From: Lamellibrachia satsuma
Taxonomy: Eukaryota > Annelida > Polychaeta > Sabellida > Siboglinidae
DNA length: 64,000 nt
Direction of reading: 5' to 3'
NCBI GenBank assembly: GCA_033239005.1
Contig: BSQZ01000039.1
Location: 3,149,816 to 3,213,815, forward strand
Translations under genes and position numbers: made by a program
Notes under the pieces: generated by a model
Databases searched by the model: none
What the model was told of the DNA's origin: nothing
Seen by the model: the letters and a program-made list of their open reading frames with translations, nothing else
In this document: one piece after another, positions 43,180 through 53,996 of the stretch
Layout: every line of letters starts with the position of its first letter
How positions within the stretch are numbered: position 1 is the stretch's first letter

Positions 43180-46100
43180 CTACACGTCCACCGGACCCGT
43201 GCTCACCCCGTCCTCGTGCACCACTCGTTTGGGGTAGAAGTAGGTGAGAGCCGCTCGTTCCTGCACGTACGTCATCACGGTCGAGTGACGCACCCGGAAC
43301 CCACGGTTCTTTCCACTTCCGCTCCGACGGTTGGTGAGCACCTCCAGGAACGCGTTCTTGTCGATGTCGTTGTGACGTTTGCTCAGTCCTTTGGTGCTGT
43401 ATTTGTCGGTGGGTCCGAAACAATAGTACGTCTTGCTGCACAACCCCACGAACCCGTCGCCGGACCATTCCACCTTGAACAGACCAGGTGTCCTCTTGTC
43501 GTACGCCCTACGCGCTTTACAGCAAGCCTCGTCGCCGACCCACGGTCTATTGGCGAGTCGACAGCGCACGTACTCGTTCCGATGGTCGTCGCAACATTCG
43601 GACGGCAACCATTCGGAGCGGTGCCGGAAGTAATGTTCTCGTAGTTCCGGAGTCACGAGGGCGTCGACGGACTCGCCGGCCAAGGCCAAATAGGCAGAAT
43701 CTGTATCTGTCTCGCAGTACTGAAAAAGAGGGCGCTCCAGGTACCTGTCGATGAAGTCGTAGTAGAACTGTAACATGCGCATCTTGGCGTACTGCAGAAC
43801 GAAGAATCCCACGTGTATGGGCAGGGTGTACGTGACGGTCTTCTTGTTCATCTCTATCTCGTACGTATCGTCCACGATGACATCGAGTTGTCGGAATCTC
43901 TTATCGTTGACCAAGAGCGATGCCGCCTTCTCCTTGCAATAATTGACGTCGCGATGACGGTCCACGTTGGTTATGGTCTTTCCGTAACCCGAGTTCCCCA
44001 GCAACTTCATGGTGTCTGCGATGATGGCCTTGTGCGAGTGGACGTCTCCTTCGCGTCGCGCCGCGGACACTGCATCGCCGAACCGTCTGAAACACGGGAC
44101 GGGATCGTACTCGATGACCTGATACACGTGCGTCACCTCGAGACCGTGGTCCATGTACCATCGCAGCAGAGGCGTGGCAAGCAGGATCTTATCCCCTCGA
44201 TAACTACCCACGAGCATGCGTCTCGGTGTCGTCATGATGTTGTGCTCCTCGGCGTATCGGCGCATGAACGGTCCGAGATCGTCGCGTGTCAGTCGGATGT
44301 TCTTGAACACGGGCTGCATCTCGGCAAAGTGTTCTCGCAATGCTTCCGGTACGCAAAGGTCACACTCGATCAGACCGAACACGGTTCCGGCACGCACGCC
44401 GCTCAGGATCTGTTGTGACGTCATCGTCCATCGTGCGTGACGTCGGCGCGGAAATGCAGCATCCAGAAGCTTTTTCACGACAGGATCTCGTCTCGTCTGT
44501 TTCCACTCGCATTCCCACATCTCTACGACTTTGACAAAGTGACGGAGGTAGACGGTGTTCTTTCGGGTCTCTTCGAGCAGTTCAGCCATGGGTTTCCCGT
44601 TGACCTCGTTGACCTCTTTGCCAGTGCACGAGTGACCATGGAAAAAACATCCATGGTACTGATAAGCCGTTTTCGTCTCGCTGCACCACCCGTCCACCAG
44701 CAGTTTGCCTATTCTCTTCTCTCTACCGTTGATCTGGTGTCGTATGACGCGTCCCGTGCGTTCGGATTCCCAAGTCAACCATTCCGCGGCCATCTGACCG
44801 TACAGCTGCGCCGATTCCGGTCGGAAATCCTTCTCTTCCCGTCGTCGCGTGTACCATCCCATAGGCATGTCTTGCATGAGTGACCACAAGTACAGGGCAT
44901 TGGCATCGTATCCAACGATGGACCTACAAGGACGAGCGGCCTCCCCGTACTCGTTCTGACGTAGCGTGGTGACCCCTTTCGCGTGATAGCGATGAAAAAT
45001 GAGCGAAGCCCCGCCAACCACGTGATCTTTGACGAGATGATGAAGATCTTTATTCTTCTCGTTGAATATGGTAAAGTAGGTCTTCTCGGGAAGGTCGTTG
45101 AACAGGTAGAGCAAGGTCAGACCAGGTACGCTGATGCCTTGCTTGAACATGTCTATGCCACGTTGTTCGTAGAAGGCAAACTGTCTGTCGATGGCCTGCA
45201 GAAAGGGAACCACGTCTCTGTTGTTGTACCAGACGAGAAAGTCTCGCAAAGTCGTCATGGAATTGTCGCGCCAGGCCTCTTGACAACTGGCATAATCCTC
45301 GTCGGAGATACCTTCGTTCTTCAGTCGACTGAAGAAGGCCTGTTTCGATGGAAGTGCAGTGTCGTCGAGTCTCTCCAAACGGTCCATGTACTCGTACGGG
45401 AAATGACCTTTTGTCACCTCGCATCCGTACGCCTTCAGATACTTGTCGTAACTGAACCCGGGAGCTATGTAGTTGGTCATGTCTAGGAATTTCAGCTGAT
45501 CCGTCGAAAGACACATGAAAGTGTTGTTGCGTTTGATGACGAAAAAGTACCGACACCCTCATTCTCTTCGTCTTTGTCGTCTTGTTCTTCTTGTTCTTCT
45601 TGTTCTTCTTGTTCCTTTGATCCGGTGGATAAGAAGTAGGGTATGAGAAACTGTTTGATGGCATTGAGATCATACTTACCCGAATTGAACCCGATGACAG
45701 GTAACTGATGCATCCAGCCATAGAGTTGTCCCATCAGCTTTTTGTATGGATTGGTCGTCGGACGAGATTTCTTCTTATCGATGGCTGCTCGTGCAGCCTT
45801 CTCGGTTTCGTCCCATTTCGTCAGTTCCTCTGCGAGTTGATCCAAGACATCTTCGTACGAGTGTTTGATCTTGTCGTACGCGGCGTCACTCATCGCTTGT
45901 AAGATATTCATCATTTTACTCACCAACTTGTTGGTGTCTCCGTCCGTGACGAGACATTGCACTCGCTCGTGACCGGGAACGTTGGATGCTACGCTGACGC
46001 TCAGTGGAACGTGACGCGCCACCCAGTGGACCTTGTCACTGTCCGACGGAAGTTGTTCCGTGTCGAACCAACACTCGAAATCAAAGGTGGCTCGATACGG

Positions 46101-47627
46101 ATAGTAGCGCAACGATTCAGCCACGCGAATGTTCTCGTCGTCCAGACGTTCGAACACCGACGGTGTGGAATGGTACACGCCGCCAGGATAGACTCGACGT
46201 ACACCTCCCGTACACGTGCGCTCGTGTCGATACAGCAACCATGCCTTTTTCCATAACGAGTCACCGCACTTCCGACATCGATACGAGTTGCAGTACATGC
46301 AGACATCTTGGATGAATGAAAAATGTGTCCCGTGAAGGTTGAGATACATTGTTTCGGGGTAGTTGCATAACGATCGACGAACCAGTTCGGCAGTCGACTT
46401 ACCGTCCTCCTCGCTGACAAGACGGTACACGCACACATTCGTTTGGAACGTGGTCTCTACGCGATAGAGGTCATCCAGCGTGACCCCTGTAAATTCTTCC
46501 ATGGGTACGTGATCTCGATCGTATGTCTCGTAGAGCGTCTTCACCGCCGGTTCCAATCGATATAGATCGCATCCTCGATGCAGGGCCAGACATCGGAACA
46601 GACACAGGTTATCTTTGTACCTCTTGATATGGATGGGATCCGTTTCCAGTCCGATGATGCTTTTCTTCCTTTTGATGTAGGATGGTAGAGAGATCATGCC
46701 TACACATCCTATAGGATGATCGATGATGCGATTAACGAAAAAAGTGACATTCGTCACGAGTTCGCATACCCACGCAGAATCCGGTCTTTGATTGATGGCC
46801 CATTGCAAGAGGTCGGGTTCTCGGATGCGTTCGAGAAATTTATCAAAGTCCTTGCTGTTGGCGACGAGACTGGGTTCGTCCAGGTAGCGTCCACAGAAAT
46901 TACAAGAGGTATGATAGTACTTGTATTGACCCGTGTTCTTGTTTCTCAGAATGAACCCGTAACTGAGGTTAATCTTGAACGCATTGGTCTGTTCCTGGAA
47001 CATGATCTTCAAAGACGGTTCCAAGTCGGTCGTGTCTAGCGTGATTAATCTGTAATCGTACCTGCATTGAAGTGGACCTCTGAACGCGTGGGTCCGTATA
47101 GCAGACCAGTGCGCACGAACGACATCTAGCAACTCCGTCGACAGAGTATCGGCGAAGGGAAGTCGATCAGGCGGGTCTAACGGATCTTCCTCGGTAACGA
47201 GCGGATGGTTTTGAGATGGGATAGTGTCTTCTCTTGTTGATCTCTTTGGTGCTGGTGGCTCGGTGACGTCGGTACACGCGGTTCGTGCGTGCATGGTCAG
47301 ATTGTAACGTTTTTCGAACTTCCGTCCGCATTTCTTACACGCGTAGACGATGCTTCTACTACTTCTACTACTACTACTACTACTACCTCTACATACCGAC
47401 CTTACGTGACGCTGTAGGTTGTTATATCTCCCGAAGGTGGCGCCGCATTTCTCGCATGCGTATTTCGCTCTCTTTGCATAGTCGCTGCGTGGCGCCACCA
47501 TAGGCGGTGCCATCGAGTATGAATGTAAGTCGCATGATGGCGTCGAGTGATTACTCTGCACGTGACGTTGTAGTTCTGCGCACGTGTCGAAGGCGAGCTC
47601 GCAGTGACGACACTGGTGTCTTTCCAT
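43180..47627 (-). CDS. Protein-primed DNA polymerase B with N-terminal zinc fingers, one frameshift
   Basis: This is the replicative polymerase of the element. The N-terminal frame (45,492-47,627) opens with three zinc fingers: HQCRHCELAF (C2H2, residues 6-27), YACEKCGATFGRYNNLQRHV and YACKKCGRKFEKRYNLTMH, the last two closing with Cys. Exonuclease motifs follow (RATFDFECWFD; GFNSGKYDLNAIK). An acidic, Glu/Gln/Asp-rich stretch and a one-base shift in a T5 run (coding strand, about 45,541-45,546) separate it from the second frame (43,180-45,516). That frame holds APGFSYDKYLKAYG, polymerase motif A YDANALYLWSL (residues 203-213), motif B KLLGNSGYGKT (504-514) and motif C ETDTDSAYL (DTDS 603-606). 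All catalytic residues are present. TATATAG lies about 42 bases upstream. Confidence 0.93.
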
Positions 47628-47668
47628 GACTGCGTCTACAACTGAGAGGGAATGGACTCTCAGTACAT

Positions 47669-47675
47669 CTATATA
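47669..47675 (-). promoter_or_regulatory. TATA box of polymerase gene (TATATAG)
   Basis: Within CACTATATAGATGTACTGAGAG on the minus strand. The same context is duplicated at 48,001-48,007 beyond the CCAAT repeats. Confidence 0.55.
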
Positions 47676-47699
47676 GTGCGTGCGAGGTGGATAACATGT

Positions 47700-48150
47700 A
47701 AGAGACGTTCCTGTTGGTCAATTACTAATTAACATGGGTACTATTGACCAATCAGCGTTAAGAGACGTTCCTAGCTTGATTCCTATTGGTCAATTACTAA
47801 TTAACATGGGTACTATTGACCAATCAGCGTTAAGAGACGTTCCTAGCTTGATTCCTATTGGTCAATTACTAATTAACTATTGACCAATCAGCATTAAGAG
47901 ACGTTCTAGCTTGATTCCTATTGGTCAATTACTAATTAACATGGGTACTATTGACCAATCACGAATAACCTAACATGAGTACTATGGCCTCTCACTACAT
48001 CTATATAGTAGCTGTGAGGTGGATAAGATGTCAATCATTAATAAGAGACGTTCCTATTGGTCAATTACTAATTAACATGGCTACTATTGTCCAATCACAA
48101 ATGAGAGACGTTCCTAGCTTGATTCCTATTGGTCAATTACTAAAAAGGGG
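47700..48150. repeat. Tandem CCAAT-box repeats upstream of polymerase
   Basis: About six units of 55-75 bp contain CTATTGGTCAATTACTAATT, then ATGGGTACTATTGACCAATC, then AAGAGACGTTCCTAGCTTGATT. Each unit holds two oppositely oriented CCAAT boxes. The array lies between two copies of the TATATAG promoter context, as expected of an enhancer. NF-Y binding is an inference. Confidence 0.75.
48001..48007 (-). promoter_or_regulatory. Duplicate TATA box
   Basis: CATCTATATAGT on plus, with the following GAGGTGGATAA word also duplicated from 47,685-47,695. It may be a second start for the polymerase transcript or a by-product of repeat expansion. Confidence 0.4.
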
Positions 48151-48262
48151 CGTTCCTAACTTGGACACTATGTCCATCATAATCGACTACGGGTTTCCCT
48201 TTCGTGAAGAGGGGTGTCAGTCGTGCGAATAATGAAGGTACAACACGTTCCATTCCATTTTG

Positions 48263-48270
48263 ACTATTTT
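48263..48270 (-). terminator. Poly(A) signal of right-arm minus-strand unit
   Basis: AATAAAAT on the minus strand, just past the four 3' repeats at 48,350-48,540 in transcription order. Confidence 0.4.
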
Positions 48271-48349
48271 ATTCAATAGAATACATTGTCTATGAAATAT
48301 ATATACTGATATGAAAAGATAGGCTTCTCTATATATAAGTTGATGATGA

Positions 48350-48545
48350 TTGACTTGTGGGCTTTACACCACGACAGAGGTCACGTGTGTGAATAATGGC
48401 TGACTTGTGGGCTTTTACACCACGACAGAGGTCACGTGTGAATAATGGCGGACTTGTGGGCTTTTACACCACGACAGAGGTCACGTGTGAATAATGGCGG
48501 ACTTGTGGGTTTTTACACCACGACAGAGGTCACGTGTGTGAATAA
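48350..48545. repeat. Four ~50-bp repeats with CAGAGGTCACGTG
   Basis: Four units GACTTGTGGGCTTTTACACC, ACGACAGAGGTCACGTGTG, AATAATGG. They share GACTTG-x-GG, TTTACxxCA and CAGAGGTC with the 90-bp repeats at 36,146-36,325. Confidence 0.8.
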
Positions 48546-48599
48546 TTGTATATAGAGAAGTCGATCTCTTCATGCATAAAGATTACTATATGTATTTCA

Positions 48600-49303
<704 letters not shown>

Positions 49304-49333
<30 letters not shown>

Positions 49334-49972
49334 TTCTTGTATTAAGTATGCTTGCATCTCCTCTGACAGTAGCCGAGTGCATCCTTCTGCACATACGTTG
49401 ACAGTAGCTTCGGCTACTGTCAGAGGTGTGTTGTGTGCTTTATGCATGAAGAGATGCGTGATTGCTTCTGTGATCATGGTATTTGCTATTTCTGGGTTTA
49501 AAATGTTCGGTTTCGTTGGTGATGATACTAAAATAATGTTTTCTTCGCAGCAGCGGTCGCAGGTGCAGGGTAATGACGACGATGTTGATGGCTGCTGTGT
49601 GTCGGAGGATGGCGGTGTTAACAATGTCTTGTTCATTGTTTCGAACGATGACGTCGACGGCGATGATGGCGACGATGGTGGCGACGCTGGTGTGAATTCG
49701 AAGGTGCTTTGTAGACAAGACGGCGGTGGGGGTGGCGGTGTCATTGATGCTGCTGCTGCTGCTGCTGTCACCGTCGTTGCTGCTGCTGCTGGGGTTGCTG
49801 CTGCTGCTGCTGCTGCTGCTGCGGTTGGTGCTGCAAACCGACGTTTTCTGTTGAGCACCAACCGCAGATCGTTTGCAGGCAATTTTCGTTTGCGCTGCTG
49901 TTGTGGTGGTAGTATCTTGTCATCGTCGGCGTTCTCGTACGCCTCGCGTAACTGACGCAGGCCGTTATGGAT
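49304..49972 (-). CDS. Ala/Pro/Ser-rich ORF without ATG (likely exon)
   Basis: The frame is open from just past a TAG at 49,973-49,975 to TAA at 49,304, 222 residues. It has an N-terminal charged helix, poly-Ala (coded by GCT/GCA triplets), poly-Pro and Ser/Pro stretches, then LPCTCDRCCEENIILVSS and a helical C-terminus. No in-frame ATG lies near its start. The upstream TAG is part of a TGTCCCGTCTATAG acceptor-like sequence, so it is best read as a 3' exon. The partner exon was not identified; the frame at 50,004-50,627 is the nearest candidate. No recognised family. Confidence 0.45.
49360..49426. other. 17-bp inverted repeat with competing inner hairpin
   Basis: 49,360-49,376 pairs with 49,410-49,426. 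A second TGACAGTAGC copy at about 49,399-49,408 can instead pair with the right arm across a 3-base loop. It lies within the Ala/Ser-rich frame. Confidence 0.7.
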
Positions 49973-50003
49973 CTATAGACGGGACAACAAAAGACACACC
50001 TGT

Positions 50004-50627
50004 TTAATCAATGTCAGGAACTTCATTGTTACCCGCATATAGACTGGCTATGGTCGCTCTGATCGTGTCTGCCATATCGTCATGCCATTGCCTTTTACCA
50101 ACCCTCTCCTCTATCGCTATGACAACCCAGCGCAAGATGTGATTGATCAGACCGGAAGACGGTACGTAATATTCACCTTCCGATAAATCTAATATACGCT
50201 CAACTTCATTACATGCATAACGAACACAAGCTGCGTCTATCAATGTGTTGAAGGTGTTCTGGTTCATCATGGCTTCTGTACGATTTCGTATTCTGTCTAT
50301 GTTCATTGCTGTCGCCTGCATATCGTTGCCACCACTGCTGCTGCCGCTGCTGCCGCTGCTGCTGCTGCTTATGGTCATAGCTGTTTCGCTGCTTACGCTA
50401 ATAACCGCATCTTTATTTTCCTCGTCTGTCATACACAGAGTCGGTTCGGTAGAGGAAGTGATGGATGGTGTGGATGGTAACAGATTACGTTGTTCATACG
50501 AGTCTAACCACTGCTGTACCTTTTTATTCATGGTATTTTCCCAGTCCCGTATCTTTTCGTACGCGCTTTCTGTACTTTCATTGCTGTTGTCAGAGCTGGT
50601 GGCGATGGCATTCTCTTTGTCTTCCTC
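50004..50627 (-). CDS. Ser-rich ORF in frame with the SSB gene
   Basis: From ATG 50,531 the frame gives 175 residues: MNKKVQQWLDSYEQRNLLPS, a Ser/Gly-rich run, then a helical C-terminal part (DRIRNRTEAMMNQNTFNTLI, ACNEVERILDL). The frame is also open upstream to 50,627 with acidic, coding-like sequence (EEDKENAIATSS). It is then separated from the RPA-like frame only by a single TAG at 50,628-50,630, same frame. That TAG lies in TTCTCTTTGTAG, a good splice acceptor, so this may be a spliced downstream exon or a readthrough extension. Unrecognised function. Confidence 0.5.
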   Translation of the reverse strand, partial: EEDKENAIATSSDNSNESTESAYEKIRDWENTMNKKVQQWLDSYEQRNLLPSTPSITSSTEPTLCMTDEENKDAVISVSSETAMTISSSSSGSSGSSSGGNDMQATAMNIDRIRNRTEAMMNQNTFNTLIDAACVRYACNEVERILDLSEGEYYVPSSGLINHILRWVVIAIEERVGKRQWHDDMADTIRATIASLYAGNNEVPDID

Positions 50628-50643
50628 CTACAAAGAGAATGCC
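50607..50643. other. 14-bp hairpin around the SSB stop codon
   Basis: GGCATTCTCTTTGT (50,607-50,620) and its exact complement (50,630-50,643) flank a 9-base loop that contains the SSB stop. Confidence 0.75.
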
Positions 50644-51131
50644 TCGTCAAGAATTTCCAACTCTGACGCAATGTAGTTTACGTACTCCTTGTTGACGCGC
50701 TTTTTAATGGTCGCTCTGACACGGACCCCCCTCAACACAGACAGGGCTGCCACCCGTTCGTCTTCTGACTTCATTGCAACGTACTCGTTCGCGGTGAAGC
50801 CAAGGATTTTAACTGCCAGCGTATCAAATACGCTAATCCAACATTCACTGCCTATGCTGTCCTGCAGGAGGACACGGAGGTTGAATCTATACGCTGGAGA
50901 CCGCTGCCATTTGTGCGTCGAACAGTAGAAGCCCTTACTGGTACTACGCTGGACTCCTACGGGACACTGCGAGCATGCCAGATATACTACATATCTCTCC
51001 TGCCGTGCGGTAGACACTATGGTTAACGGTGTTGGAAACTTGTATGTTCCATCGCTTACCTGGCTCTGCAAACGCGTCAGGGTCATCATATGCTCATCGT
51101 CGAAGAGCTGCTGTTGTGCGGCGGCGGCCAT
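50628..51131 (-). CDS. RPA-like single-stranded DNA-binding protein
   Basis: The 167-residue frame resembles the C-terminal OB fold of the RPA large subunit. A zinc-ribbon-like set (VYLACSQCPVGV, then GFYCSTHKWQ) follows TYKFPTPLTIVS, then the OB strand pattern YRFNLRVLLQDSIGSECWIS, VFDTLAVKILGFTANEYVAM and VRATIKKRVNKEYVNY. It would coat single-stranded replication intermediates made by the element's polymerase. The ATG (AAGATGG context) lies about 85 bases from a TATATAAG box. It is the first gene of the right-arm minus-strand unit. The family call rests on motif pattern and needs profile confirmation. Confidence 0.65.
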   Translation of the reverse strand: MAAAAQQQLFDDEHMMTLTRLQSQVSDGTYKFPTPLTIVSTARQERYVVYLACSQCPVGVQRSTSKGFYCSTHKWQRSPAYRFNLRVLLQDSIGSECWISVFDTLAVKILGFTANEYVAMKSEDERVAALSVLRGVRVRATIKKRVNKEYVNYIASELEILDEAFSL

Positions 51132-51213
51132 CTTGCTTCGGTAGATCGAGAGAGACTTTCGAGTGAACGAATCGCTGCGAGAATCGTGTTATGACAGTTG
51201 CAGCTGCGGGTCC

Positions 51214-51221
51214 CTTATATA
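51214..51221 (-). promoter_or_regulatory. TATA box of SSB gene (TATATAAG)
   Basis: CGCTATATAAGGGAC on the minus strand. The first ATG downstream is the SSB start. Confidence 0.65.
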
Positions 51222-51519
51222 GCGGGCCGGTTGCATGGCGCGTCTGTGTTATATTTACCAGCTGGCCCTCTGGTATGTATTGCGCAATCACCGCGCATTC
51301 CTATCGCTATGCGCGCCAGACTTTATGGCGCCTGTTTTTTTCGAATGAACTCGCGGCAATTCACGAGTATCTGGCCCAACACGTTCTGTCCACGCTGTCC
51401 AGTGTAAGTGGACATGCTCCAGTATCCCTCCCTACTTCTCACATTTTCCATTAACGGCGCTGGATATGTTTCTAATAATAGTTTGCGTAATGTCGTGTCG
51501 CGAAATTTAATAGCAACTA

Positions 51520-51580
51520 ACGCTTATGCATGCATGCATATATTAATGCATGCATATATAACTTAATGCATTAATGTCCA
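51520..51580. repeat. Palindromic TGCATGCA/TTAATGCA block
   Basis: Repeated TGCATGCA and TTAATGCAT words form several overlapping palindromes in the divergent region. Confidence 0.6.
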
Positions 51581-52006
51581 CCAGTTTCCATGCAGCAATA
51601 ACTTCCATAAGTACACGGTGTTTTTATTCATGATAAATGAGTTTTCGGATTCAGCGTTAGTTAGTTGACAAGCTTATCGAGGGAGGAGTTGTTTACTGTT
51701 TCATGCAGAATGTCTGGAATCGATACAACGTTGGTTGAGAACTGGTTGACTTTGTTTTTTACACGTGATAAATGAGATTTTGCTTTCAGCATCGATTCTC
51801 TGACACTTCTGTGACAGACTTATCGAACATGTTTTTCGTTGTGAAGGATGACTTATTGTTCTAGCGGATTTGGGAGTTGATTGTTAGCATTCCAGTTTAA
51901 TAATAATTTTATTATGGGTGTTTTCTAACATAACTTTCTGACTTTGATGGATTTGTTATTGTGTTATAGCAGCTTATGTCAGCTGTCTGCATTGTTTAGC
52001 GTTTCC

Positions 52007-52015
52007 TATATAAAG
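52007..52015 (+). promoter_or_regulatory. TATA box (TATATAAAG)
   Basis: It lies 86-94 bases upstream of ATG 52,101, which is the first ATG downstream. Confidence 0.6.
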
Positions 52016-52100
52016 CCGTCCTCAGACAAGGTATTTCTTTATACACTTACCGCCATTCTGCAACCGTCGTTCTGCTGCTGCTGCCTCTGACGTCATCACG

Positions 52101-53140
52101 ATGCTGTCTAGTGTCGCTTTGTTTTCCGACTTGATGCAAGCCTATATCGAGATTGGCGTTGCGTTGAGCCTGATACTGTCTCGATCGTAAGTACATATTG
52201 TCCGTGGCTGTTTGGTGATACGTACTCCTGTGTTTATAAAAGGTTTTAAAAGCGTCTACATAACACACACAGTTTAACTTTAAGAGACATCTTTTATGCG
52301 TCTGTGACCTAGTTACAATGCCTCTTGCTAAGCGGCTGGTAGTCTGATTATAAATAGCACGCGCGCCGCGTCGGCCGAGCGAGGTCGCCGTGTCAGTCTT
52401 ATCAGTTTTTCGACGACCTAGTTTCTACGCGCTTCTACGGCTGTCGGTGTAGCATTACATACGCCGTGGTGGATCCAAAGTACACCGCTCACAGCAGGTC
52501 TACTCATAGTTTATTATTAACAGATGTGCATGTGCTATTTAATGTATATACGATGCTTTTAACACAGTCCTTTACCAATGGCTCAATGTGTCTTTCACTC
52601 TGATTTTTCAGCTTCCATAGAATCCACTGGGCGTTCGTGATGAAACAGTTACGTGATCGTACGCCGCTCGTGGTCAACGACGACATCGTCGACGATGGTT
52701 ATCAGTCCGAGAGTTGGGACAACGAGTGCGATGACTACGCTGCATTTATAGACCACAGAAAATTATGGGCTGGCGTTATGACGGAGCTAGGAATGGTGCG
52801 GCCAATAGAGAGGGTTACCATGGAAATTGCCATGGGCTGCAATGCTATGGGTCAAGCGAGACAGCAACCTGCTAACGTTTACGCCGCATTGGTAAAACAC
52901 AGAGCCCTGTGGCCGGCTGTCATGCAAGAAATGAAACTATTTAAATCACGTTCTCAGATAGAAATGGAAATGCTGTGGGGGTTTAACGATAAAGGGGAAA
53001 TAGCAATACCACGTTCCGTCATAGAAATGGAAAAGGCCTGTAGGGAGTGCAGCAATGTAGTAAAACACCCACCAGTACAACGACCTACAAAACTTATTGA
53101 CAGAAGAGGAAAATCACTGCCACCACTGAACTTGTGTTGA
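52101..53140 (+). CDS. Spliced gene with three H-R-x-x-W-x-x-V-M repeats
   Basis: Predicted exons are 52,101-52,186 and 52,612-53,140, intron 52,187-52,611 with GTAAGT donor and TGATTTTTCAG acceptor, 204 residues. Exon 1 encodes a short hydrophobic-helical leader (MLSSVALFSDLMQAYIEI). Exon 2 carries three related segments: HRIHWAFVMKQL, which starts right at the junction, HRKLWAGVMTEL and HRALWPAVMQEM. The last two belong to about 40-residue repeats beginning Y-A-A. The splice keeps the frame and completes the first repeat. Without it the earliest ATG (52,640) would cut that repeat. It is the only plus-strand gene of the element. Family and function are unrecognised. A second TATAAATA lies in the intron (52,349). 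Confidence 0.65.
52349..52356 (+). promoter_or_regulatory. Intronic TATA box (TATAAATA)
   Basis: GATTATAAATAGC followed by a GC-rich stretch. It could drive an alternative transcript starting within the intron and using ATG 52,640. Confidence 0.4.
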
Positions 53141-53149
53141 AATGGAAAA

Positions 53150-53590
53150 CAAGATGAACACTGTGTTTCAATATATGACTTTATATGCTTTAACATGACT
53201 ATTTTTAAATGAACTAATGAAAGATATTTATATGACTTTATATGCTTTATATATATGGCTATTTTTAAATGAAATAACGAACGATATTTATATGCTTTAA
53301 TATGATTAAATATATGGCTATTTTTCTAAATAATTAATATGATTTTATGTGTTTTAATATGATATATATGGTTATTTTTTAAATAATGATATTACTATAT
53401 TTATATGATTTTATGTGCTTTAATTTGATATATATATGATTTGATATATATGGCTATTTTTTAAATATTACTATATTTATATGATTTGATATATAACTAT
53501 TTTTAAATAATTATATTACTATATTTATATGATTTTATGTGCTTTAATATGATGTATCGTTATTAAATATTAAAGTTTCTTGATGATTTC
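53150..53590. repeat. AT-rich tandem repeats
   Basis: Variable units of TATTTATATGATTTTATGTG, CTTTAATATGATATATATGG and CTATTTTTAAA, noncoding, past the plus-strand gene. Confidence 0.75.
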
Positions 53591-53829
53591 ATTCAATGAG
53601 GTGTTGTGTCTGTTAGCAACAGGGTAACGCGGGGCACAACGAACCAACGGTTAGGGTATCGCGGACTACATCGAACCACGGATTATATGTCTTGGAATAA
53701 AATTACTCCTCAAGGATTGGGGTAGCGCTCACATAGGGTAGCGGTCACTACGTTAGGGTAGCGGTCACTACTGAGGTCAAGGGTCGTCACACATGACATC
53801 AACAGGTCGGGATCATGTCAACATGTTGG
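53591..53829. other. Right subterminal region
   Basis: No gene. GGGTAGCGGTCACTAC occurs twice near 53,735-53,772. Confidence 0.5.
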
Positions 53830-53996
53830 GGTTATGACCGTTAGGGTTATCTCCAGTCGCTAGGGGGCGCTCGTGGTGGATGTAGGTCACCGCTAGGGGG
53901 CGCTGGGGGCTACCCAGAAGCCTCTATACCGGAAGTTACTGGGTTGCTCTTTACTGGGCTGCTCTTTTGATGTCCCATTAGCACACTATAACTACT
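53830..53996 (-). repeat. Polinton terminal inverted repeat, right
   Basis: 167 bp, complement of 35,713-35,879 with one mismatch. The element ends ...CTATAACTACT. Confidence 0.95.

Larger units (their letters stand above)
51132..52100. promoter_or_regulatory. Divergent intergenic region
   Basis: It lies between the minus-strand SSB gene and the plus-strand spliced gene. It holds TATA boxes pointing outward, a palindrome-rich TGCATGCA block at 51,520-51,575 and two imperfect copies of a TGATAAATGAG ... GACTTATCGA-type block (about 51,630-51,690 and 51,765-51,825). Confidence 0.45.

Noticed and set aside
43165..45486. Several long plus-strand frames opposite the polymerase
   Set aside because: Antisense shadows; polymerase motifs are on the minus strand.
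47700..48150. CRISPR-like array
   Set aside because: Repeats are long and variable with no unique spacers, and the context is a eukaryotic viral promoter region.
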